Shown here piece after piece: positions 1 to 6,411 of a DNA stretch of 6,411 nucleotides. This stretch comes from Acidobacteriota bacterium (lineage in GTDB: Bacteria > Acidobacteriota > Vicinamibacteria > Vicinamibacterales > SCN-69-37): the NCBI GenBank assembly GCA_024653875.1, contig JANLHE010000458.1:1-6411 (forward strand), read 5' to 3'. Position 1 is the stretch's first letter. Each line of letters begins with the position of its first letter. The notes under the pieces were generated by a model that saw only the letters and a list, made by a program, of their open reading frames with translations, was not told where the DNA came from and did no database searches. Position numbers and translations under genes: made by a program.

Positions 1-24
1 GAGTGGCAGGATGAGTGGCAGGTT
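1..24 (+). repeat. 12-base tandem duplication, in frame
   Basis: Bases 1-12 and 13-24 match at 11 of 12 positions; both begin GAGTGGCAGG. In the frame of the RIC-like gene they encode Glu-Trp-Gln-Asp and Glu-Trp-Gln-Val. The repeat may extend beyond the left edge of the window. It is in frame, so it does not disrupt the protein. Confidence 0.6.
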
Positions 25-576
25 GTTCCCCTTGACCGTGTGATTGAGGGGATCGTCCGCGTCTATCACCCGCGGGTGCGGCGGGCCGTGGCGCTGGTCG
101 ACCGTTCGCTTCGCGAGGCGAACGGCCGCCCGCGCGGCTTTGGGACGGCGTTCGAACGGGCCAACGACCTCTTCAGCATATTCCGGTCCGATCTCAATGC
201 ACACCTGGCCGACGAACGAGCGCTGGTCTTTCCGGTCGTGCGGGCGCTGGCGATCGGCGGGGACCGGGCGGATGGCACCGCATCCGCGGTGCTGTCATTG
301 GCGCTCCGGATGGAAGGGACGCATGACGACGTGCAAGCGAGGCTGCGTGAGGTGAGTTCGGCGTGCTCGGCGTGCCACGTGACCGCCGTCGCGGCGGACT
401 GGGCCGAATGCGCACGCGTGGTGCGCGGCCTGTCCGAGGCGCTGGAGGCCACGCTGTTGATGGAAAACGGCGTGCTGTACCCCCGGGCGATCGCCCTCGA
501 CCATGCCGGTGTGTCCGGCGATGCCCCGCCTCGGAATCAACGCACCGCCCGAGGCGCGACCGGCGGCACGGCCTGA
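1..576 (+). CDS. Hemerythrin-like RIC/ScdA/YtfE-family protein, 5' partial
   Basis: The reading frame is open from base 1, so the start lies upstream; the GTG at 40 is an internal Val in this reading. Numbering from base 1 gives 191 residues. The order of motifs fits the C-terminal di-iron hemerythrin-like domain of the RIC family, which repairs nitrosatively or oxidatively damaged iron-sulfur centres in the cytoplasm. Seen are a Trp-rich linker followed by PLDRVIEGIVRVYH (H23), HLADE (H68, E72) before VFP, MEGTHDD (H108), and MENGVLYPRA (E155). In known members the last motif reads H-x3-E, but here the His position is Thr151. Another His, usual after the first helix, seems replaced near Asn41. 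A CSACH motif (122-126) stands where relatives have a Cys-x-Thr-Trp stretch. The tail after about residue 168 is low-complexity and probably disordered. It converges on the yceI-like gene. Family call fairly secure; iron-repair function uncertain because of the ligand changes. Confidence 0.72.
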   Translation, partial: EWQDEWQVVPLDRVIEGIVRVYHPRVRRAVALVDRSLREANGRPRGFGTAFERANDLFSIFRSDLNAHLADERALVFPVVRALAIGGDRADGTASAVLSLALRMEGTHDDVQARLREVSSACSACHVTAVAADWAECARVVRGLSEALEATLLMENGVLYPRAIALDHAGVSGDAPPRNQRTARGATGGTA

Positions 577-585
577 GGGCGCGGA

Positions 586-1134
586 TTACGCGGTCTTGAG
601 CAACTGCACGTCGAGCGAGATCTTCACGTCGTCGCCCACGAGCACGCCGCCCGTTTCCAGCGCGGTGTTCCAGGTCAGGCCGAAGTCCGTCCGGCTGATC
701 GTCGTCGTCGCGGTGAACGCGGCCTTCTGGTTGCCCCAGGGATCCTTCTGGAAGCCCTCGACTGTCACGTCGAGCGCCACTTCCCGCGTGACGTCCCTGA
801 TGGTCAGGTCGCCGACGAGCTGGAATCGGTCACCCTGGGTGGCGTCCACGCGGCGGCTCGTGAAGGCGAGGGAGGGGAACCGCTCCACGTCGAAGAAGTC
901 GGCGGACCGCAGGTGCGCGTCGCGCTTGTCTTCGCGGGTATCGATGCTGGCGGCGTCGATGGTGACGTCGGCCCTGGCCTGGGAGTAGTCCCCATCGGCG
1001 AAGGTGACGGTACCGGCCACGCTGCCGAAGCGGCCCCGGACGGTGGCGATCATGAGGTGTTTCACGGCAAATCCGACCTCGGAGTGCGAGGCGTCGATGG
1101 TCCAGGTGGTCAGGGCGGGGGCGGCAGCGGTCAT
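586..1134 (-). CDS. YceI-family lipid-binding protein
   Basis: This 182-residue protein has the full YceI domain, a lipocalin-like beta-barrel that in characterised members binds polyisoprenoids or other amphiphiles. Family landmarks are visible in order: WTIDASHSEVGFAVKH (11-26), a phenylalanine-rich turn and GTVTF (41-45), the ADVTIDAASIDTRE strand (55-68), RDAHLRSADFFDVERFP (71-87), GDLTIRDVTREVAL (108-121), and the closing SRTDFGLTWN (147-156). Length is typical of the family without its leader. The N-terminus lacks a signal peptide, so this looks like a cytoplasmic member, unlike E. coli YceI, which is secreted to the periplasm. The start at 1134 is supported by an AAAGGAGA ribosome binding site about seven bases upstream and by a good promoter further up. 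The gene stands alone, convergent with the RIC-like gene and divergent from the glycosyltransferase. Ligand and physiological role cannot be read from the sequence. Confidence 0.93.
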   Translation of the reverse strand: MTAAAPALTTWTIDASHSEVGFAVKHLMIATVRGRFGSVAGTVTFADGDYSQARADVTIDAASIDTREDKRDAHLRSADFFDVERFPSLAFTSRRVDATQGDRFQLVGDLTIRDVTREVALDVTVEGFQKDPWGNQKAAFTATTTISRTDFGLTWNTALETGGVLVGDDVKISLDVQLLKTA

Positions 1135-1141
1135 GGGTCTG

Positions 1142-1149
1142 TCTCCTTT
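1142..1149 (-). promoter_or_regulatory. Ribosome binding site of the yceI-like gene
   Basis: On the minus strand this reads AAAGGAGA, a near-perfect Shine-Dalgarno sequence, seven bases before the ATG at 1134. It fixes the start codon and is the strongest ribosome binding site in the window. Confidence 0.85.
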
Positions 1150-1156
1150 GTTAGAA

Positions 1157-1196
1157 GTGTAATCGTGATAACAGACAAAGTGTAAACGATAAACAC
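1157..1196. promoter_or_regulatory. Putative operator: paired GTGTAAWCG repeats
   Basis: On the plus strand GTGTAATCG (1157-1165) and GTGTAAACG (1180-1188) are direct repeats, eight of nine bases alike, with starts 23 bases apart, about two helical turns. The right copy lies in GTGTAAACGATAAACAC (1180-1196), whose ends GTGT and ACAC are inverted. The left copy overlaps the imperfect palindrome GTAATCGTGATAAC (1159-1172). They cover the -10 box and the expected start of the yceI promoter, where a repressor would block polymerase. No regulator gene is in the window, so the binding protein is unknown. Confidence 0.45.
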
Positions 1197-1207
1197 CAAG
1201 CCGTCAA
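1179..1207 (-). promoter_or_regulatory. Sigma70-type promoter of the yceI-like gene
   Basis: On the minus strand the -35 box TTGACG (1202-1207, five of six consensus bases) is followed by exactly 17 bases and a -10 box TACACT (1179-1184, four of six). Transcription would start near 1172, giving a leader of roughly 38 bases before the ATG at 1134. The stretch is AT-rich compared with the surrounding DNA. Prediction from sequence only. Confidence 0.6.
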
Positions 1208-1243
1208 GCCCCGGAACCCAATGATTTCCGCGAGAGCTTTCCT

Positions 1244-1273
1244 TTGACTCAACCCTGTGGCGGTCCGTAGCGT
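1244..1273 (+). promoter_or_regulatory. Weak candidate promoter of the glycosyltransferase operon
   Basis: TTGACT (1244-1249) is a good -35 box, but the element at 18 bases, TAGCGT (1268-1273), is a poor -10. A better -10, TAGAAT (1273-1278), lies 23 bases away, too far for a standard promoter. One of these may drive the rightward operon starting at 1312, or the promoter may use another sigma factor. Low confidence. Confidence 0.25.
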
Positions 1274-1311
1274 AGAATGAAGGGTCGGTTTTCCCGGTCG
1301 GGTCCCCGTTT

Positions 1312-2802
1312 ATGCAGCCTTACGAAACGCTCATCCTTGTCGCCTATTTCTTCGTGTTGAGCATCCTGGGTATTTACGGATGGCACCGGTACTACCTGGT
1401 GTACGAGTACATGAAGAACAAGGACAAGGTGCCGGGGCCGCCGCCGCCCATGACGGACCTGCCGGTGGTGACGATTCAGCTGCCGATCTTCAATGAGATG
1501 TACGTGGTCGACCGGCTGATCGACGCCGTGTGTGACATCGAGTACCCGAAGGACAAGCTCGAGATTCAGGTGCTGGATGACTCGACCGACGAGACCCGCG
1601 CGATCGCCGACATGGCCGTGCAGCGGTTCGGGGCGCTCGGGTTCGACATCGTGTATCTGCATCGCACCGATCGCACCGGCTACAAGGCGGGCGCGCTCGA
1701 TGCGGCGATGAAAGTGGCCAAGGGCGAGTTCATCGCGATCTTCGACGCGGACTTCGTCCCCACGCCGGACTTCCTGATGAGGACGGTCGGGTATTTCCAG
1801 AATCCCAAGGTCGCGCTGGTGCAGGCGCGCTGGGGCCACATCAACCAGGATTATTCGCTGCTCACGAAGATCCAGTCGATTCTGCTCGACGGACACTTCG
1901 TGCTCGAACACGGCGGCCGCAATCGCGCGGGCTGCTTCTTCAACTTCAACGGGACCGCGGGCGTCTGGCGCCGCACGGCGATCGACGACGCGGGCGGCTG
2001 GCAGCACGACACGCTGACCGAGGATCTCGACCTCAGTTACCGCGCGCAGTTGCGCGGCTGGCAGTTCCTGTTCCTGCCGCACCTGGTGACGCCGGCGGAA
2101 GTCCCGGTCGAGATGAACGCGTTCAAGTCGCAGCAGCATCGCTGGGCGAAGGGCAGCGTCCAGACGTGCCTGAAGGTGCTCCCCGCGATTCTCGCTTCCG
2201 ACCTGCCGCGCAAGGTGAAGATCGAGGCGTTCTTCCACCTCACCGCCAACTTCAACTACCTGCTCATGTGCGTGCTGTCGGTGCTGATGTTCCCGGCCAT
2301 GTGGGTGCGCTACAACATGGGATGGACGGAGATGCTGCTCATCGACGTGCCGCTCTTCATGGCCGCGACCGCGTCGGTCGCCAACTTCTATCTCGTCTCG
2401 CAGCGCGAACTGTATCCGGACTGGAAATCGCGCGTGAAGTACCTGCCCATCGTGATGTCCATCGGCATCGGACTCGCGGTCAACAACACGAAGGCGGTCT
2501 TCGAGGCGTTGTTCGGCGGCCCCGGCGAATTCGCGCGCACGGCCAAGTACGGCATCGCGAACAACAAGGACGGCTGGCAAGGCAAGAAGTATCACCAGTC
2601 GATGCCCATCCAGCCGTTCGTTGAGGTGGCGCTGGGGCTCTACTTCACCGCCACGGTGGTGTACGCGCTGGCCAACGGCATCTACGGCACGCTGCCGTTC
2701 CTGGTGCTGTTCCAGTTCGGCTTTCTCTACACCGGGGTGATGTCGCTCCTGCAGCAGTTCGGCGACGACGTGCTCGTGAAGGCGCCGCAGATCGCGAAGT
2801 AG
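1312..2802 (+). CDS. Membrane family-2 glycosyltransferase, cellulose synthase/CslA-like
   Basis: This 496-residue protein is a processive-type GT2 enzyme that would polymerise a beta-linked polysaccharide from a nucleotide sugar at the inner membrane. Catalytic motifs are complete: VLDDSTDE (87-94), the metal-binding DAD (145-147), the base motif TED (236-238) and QQHRW (274-278). One membrane segment lies before the GT domain (about 7-24) and five after it (about 314-332, 341-362, 377-397, 436-457, 461-480). A proline run (41-46) links the first segment to the catalytic domain. There is no PilZ domain, so no direct cyclic-di-GMP control through one is expected, and no bcsB/bcsC partner lies nearby. 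Size and layout resemble the bacterial CESA/CslA-like group (cellulose or mannan) more than BcsA. The ATG at 1312 leads directly into the first membrane segment; its ribosome binding site is weak. It heads the gltA-lepA-lepB set. The polymer made is unknown. Confidence 0.88.
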   Translation: MQPYETLILVAYFFVLSILGIYGWHRYYLVYEYMKNKDKVPGPPPPMTDLPVVTIQLPIFNEMYVVDRLIDAVCDIEYPKDKLEIQVLDDSTDETRAIADMAVQRFGALGFDIVYLHRTDRTGYKAGALDAAMKVAKGEFIAIFDADFVPTPDFLMRTVGYFQNPKVALVQARWGHINQDYSLLTKIQSILLDGHFVLEHGGRNRAGCFFNFNGTAGVWRRTAIDDAGGWQHDTLTEDLDLSYRAQLRGWQFLFLPHLVTPAEVPVEMNAFKSQQHRWAKGSVQTCLKVLPAILASDLPRKVKIEAFFHLTANFNYLLMCVLSVLMFPAMWVRYNMGWTEMLLIDVPLFMAATASVANFYLVSQRELYPDWKSRVKYLPIVMSIGIGLAVNNTKAVFEALFGGPGEFARTAKYGIANNKDGWQGKKYHQSMPIQPFVEVALGLYFTATVVYALANGIYGTLPFLVLFQFGFLYTGVMSLLQQFGDDVLVKAPQIAK

Positions 2803-2814
2803 GTTTTCGGACGC

Positions 2815-2820
2815 AAGGGA
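2815..2820 (+). promoter_or_regulatory. Ribosome binding site of citrate synthase
   Basis: AAGGGA lies six bases before the ATG at 2827, inside the 24-base gap after the glycosyltransferase stop. It supports this start codon and independent translation initiation of the second gene of the operon. Confidence 0.6.
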
Positions 2821-2826
2821 CGGGCA

Positions 2827-3981
2827 ATGACGACCGCAGCACCGCTCAAACCCAAGGCCGGCCTCGAAGACGTGGTCGCCGGCGAATCGGCCATCTGTTA
2901 CATCGACGGGGATCGCGGCGTCCTGTCGTATTGCGGCTACGACATTCACGACCTCGCGGACATGGACCACGGCGTGTCGTTCGAGGAAGTCTGTTTCCTC
3001 CTCTGGCACCGCCGGTTGCCCACCCGCGCCGAGCTGGGCGACCTGCAGACGCAGTTGGCGGCCGCGCGCATCCTGCCGGAACCCATCATTCGCGCGATGA
3101 AGTCGCTGCCGGCCGTCGACGGCATGGACGCGCTGCGCACGCTCACGTCGATGCTGGGGCATTACGATCCGGACGCGGCGCTCCACACGCCGCAGGCGAA
3201 CTACCGCAAGGCGGTGCGCCTTACCGGGCAGCTCGCGTCGCTGGTCGCCACGTGGGGCCGCATGGCCGCCGGCGGCGGACCGGTCGCGCCCGATCCCGCG
3301 CTCGGGCACGCCGCGAACTTCCTCTACATGCTCACCGGGATCCGCCCGTCCGCGCTGGCCACCCGCGCGTTCGACGTCTCCCTGGTCCTGCACGCGGATC
3401 ACGAACTCAACGCGTCCACGTTCGCGGCGCGCGTGGCCGCCGCCACCCTCACCGACCTGCACTCGGCCATCGTCGGCGCCATCGGCGCGCTGAAGGGCCC
3501 CCTGCACGGCGGCGCCAACGCCGAGGTCATGAAGATGCTCCTCGAGATTGGCCAGGACGCCGGCGTGGAGCGGGCGGAGGAGTTCGTGCGCGCGAAGCTG
3601 GCGCGCAAGGAGAAGATCCCGGGCTTCGGGCATCGCGTGTATCACACGGAAGACCCGCGGGCCACGCACCTGCGCCGGTTCTCGCAGTCGATCGGCGAGA
3701 AGGCCGGGCAGCCCCAGTGGTTTGCCATGTCGCAGCGCATCGAGCAGCTGGTCAAGGCCGAGAAGCACCTCAACCCGAACGTGGATTTCTACTCCGCGTC
3801 GATGTTCTATTCGCTCGGAATCCCCATCGATCTGTACACGCCGATCTTCGCCGTGAGCCGCATCTCCGGATGGACGGCCCACGTGCTCGAGCAGTACTCC
3901 AACAATCGATTGATCCGGCCGAGAACGGACTACATCGGCCCGGCGTATCCGCAACAGGTGTTGCCGCTGGATCAGCGTTAA
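2827..3981 (+). CDS. gltA: Citrate synthase (short form)
   Basis: This 384-residue enzyme condenses acetyl-CoA with oxaloacetate to citrate, the entry step of the TCA cycle, in the cytoplasm. The catalytic triad is intact: His227 in GPLHGGAN, His269 in PGFGHRVY and Asp320 in NVDFYSAS. Other conserved parts are the N-terminal GLEDVVAGES and GYDIHDLA, the LHADHELNAST block (188-198), Arg345 in AVSRISGW, and the C-terminal RPRTDYIGP. The length and N-terminus match the short, Bacillus/archaeal-like clade rather than the longer hexameric E. coli GltA, which has an extra N-terminal NADH-responsive domain. That clade also contains 2-methylcitrate synthases. No other propionate gene is present, so citrate synthase is preferred, but dual use cannot be excluded. 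The stop codon is three bases before lepA, so translation of the two is probably coupled. Confidence 0.93.
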   Translation: MTTAAPLKPKAGLEDVVAGESAICYIDGDRGVLSYCGYDIHDLADMDHGVSFEEVCFLLWHRRLPTRAELGDLQTQLAAARILPEPIIRAMKSLPAVDGMDALRTLTSMLGHYDPDAALHTPQANYRKAVRLTGQLASLVATWGRMAAGGGPVAPDPALGHAANFLYMLTGIRPSALATRAFDVSLVLHADHELNASTFAARVAAATLTDLHSAIVGAIGALKGPLHGGANAEVMKMLLEIGQDAGVERAEEFVRAKLARKEKIPGFGHRVYHTEDPRATHLRRFSQSIGEKAGQPQWFAMSQRIEQLVKAEKHLNPNVDFYSASMFYSLGIPIDLYTPIFAVSRISGWTAHVLEQYSNNRLIRPRTDYIGPAYPQQVLPLDQR

Positions 3982-3984
3982 CTA

Positions 3985-3995
<11 letters not shown>
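3968..3995 (+). repeat. 10-base direct repeat across the gltA/lepA junction
   Basis: TGGATCAGCG occurs at 3968-3977 and again at 3986-3995, an offset of 18 bases. The first copy ends the citrate synthase gene (Leu-Asp-Gln-Arg-stop) and the second begins lepA (Met-Asp-Gln-Arg). Stop and start codons lie between and within the copies. Confidence 0.6.
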
Positions 3996-5786
<1,791 letters not shown>

Positions 5787-5790
<4 letters not shown>

Positions 5791-6411
5791 AGAAGTCGGT
5801 GGTGCGGGAGTACGCCGAGTCGCTCGTCATCGCGGTCGTGCTGGCGCTGTTCGTGCGCACCTGGGTGTTCCAGGCGTTCAAGATTCCCACCGGGTCGATG
5901 GAGCCCAACCTCCTGGTCGGCGACCACCTCATCGTCAACAAGATGATGTTCGCGCCCACGGTCACCACCCTGGAGCGCGCGGTGCTGCCGATGCGCGCGG
6001 TCCGCCGTGGCGACATCGTGGTGTTCAAGTATCCCGGGGAGCCCGAGCGTGACTTCATCAAGCGGGTGATCGGCCTGCCCGGCGATCGCCTGGAACTCCT
6101 CCGGAAGGTGATGTACATCAACGGCGATCCGTTGACGGAACCCTACGCGCATCTGTCGGAACCCGGGTCGGAGGAAGCTGGCGTCACAGGCGACCTTCGC
6201 GAGTTCTACGGCCCCGTCACCGTCCCCGCGGGGCAGTACTTCATGATGGGCGACAACCGGGACAACTCCGAGGACAGCCGCTACTGGGGCTTCCTGCCCG
6301 CCCACTACGTGAAGGGGCGCGCGCTGTTCATCTACTTCTCGTTCGCCGAAGGCGAATCGATGAGCCACGTGCTCTCGGGCACCCGCTGGGAACGCCTGCT
6401 CGACACCGTCA
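5787..6411 (+). CDS. lepB: Type I signal peptidase LepB, 3' partial
   Basis: The first 208 residues are visible; no stop occurs before the window ends. The enzyme cleaves Sec and Tat signal peptides at the outer face of the cytoplasmic membrane using a Ser/Lys dyad. The nucleophile Ser37 lies in IPTGSMEPNLLVGD (33-46) and the general base Lys92 in RDFIKRVIGLPGD (88-100). The C-terminal box GDNRDNSEDSRYWGFLP (155-171) is complete. One N-terminal membrane segment (about 11-30) anchors it, as in Bacillus-type and many other LepB proteins, whereas E. coli LepB has two. The region 54-72 between the Ser and Lys motifs and the segment 114-140 are variable loops. The start ATG overlaps the lepA stop as ATGA, with only a distant AAGG (5770-5773) as a possible ribosome binding site, so translation is likely coupled to lepA. 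Very little of the coding region should be missing, judging from family architecture. Confidence 0.95.

Noticed and set aside
40..42. GTG at 40 as the true start of the hemerythrin-like gene
   Set aside because: The frame stays open to base 1, and the residues before it (Trp, then Pro-Leu before the first helix) fit the linker that precedes the hemerythrin domain in ScdA-like proteins. An upstream start outside the window is more likely.
11..43. ATG at 11 as a start for the first gene
   Set aside because: It is out of frame with the hemerythrin-like protein and reaches a stop codon at 41-43 after ten codons.
364..378. CxxCH as a cytochrome c heme-attachment site
   Set aside because: It is a single motif inside a cytoplasmic-type helical bundle, with no visible secretion signal (although the N-terminus is cut off) and no distal heme ligand context.
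580..592. CGCG-GATTA-CGCG hairpin as an intrinsic terminator between the convergent genes
   Set aside because: The stem is only four base pairs and no T-run follows on either strand.
503..988. A plus-strand open frame opposite the yceI-like gene
   Set aside because: The opposite strand carries a full YceI domain with ribosome binding site and promoter; this Ser/Arg-rich frame has no support.
1249..3954. A 901-codon open frame on the minus strand opposite the glycosyltransferase and citrate synthase genes
   Set aside because: It mirrors two genes with intact catalytic motifs, is extremely rich in Arg, His, Val and Glu, shows no recognisable domain, and spans the boundary between two real genes. 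This is the usual antisense shadow of GC-rich codon use.

Overview
The window is GC-rich bacterial chromosomal DNA with dense, conventional gene packing: six protein genes, two of them cut by the window ends. No RNA gene, mobile element, CRISPR array or phage feature was seen. GC-biased codons and a cellulose-synthase-like glycosyltransferase upstream of citrate synthase, lepA and lepB would fit a soil-type bacterium such as an Acidobacteriota (Vicinamibacteria-like) or proteobacterial lineage. That placement is inference from style and gene order, not from a marker gene.

Left part (1-1134): the 3' part of a hemerythrin-like gene related to the RIC/ScdA/YtfE iron-centre repair family runs rightward. 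It converges, with a 9-base gap, on a leftward yceI-family gene for a lipocalin-like lipid-binding protein. The RIC-like protein appears to lack at least one of the family's iron-ligand histidines.

Centre (1135-1311): a 177-base divergent intergenic region. On the minus strand it carries a good sigma70-type promoter and ribosome binding site for yceI. Two copies of a GTGTAAWCG-type repeat, 23 bases apart, cover the -10 box and the expected transcription start, so a repressor operator is likely. The promoter of the rightward gene is much less clear.

Right part (1312-6411): a tightly spaced rightward set that looks like one transcription unit. In order it holds a membrane family-2 glycosyltransferase of the cellulose synthase/CslA type, a short-form citrate synthase (24-base gap), LepA/elongation factor 4 (3-base gap) and type I signal peptidase LepB (ATGA overlap, cut by the window end). 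The lepA-lepB pairing is ancient and widespread. Citrate synthase and the glycosyltransferase are metabolically unrelated to it and probably share only transcription or translational coupling.

No clearly new biological system is visible. The items most worth a second look are the altered metal site of the RIC-like protein, the putative yceI operator, and the orphan glycosyltransferase heading a housekeeping operon.
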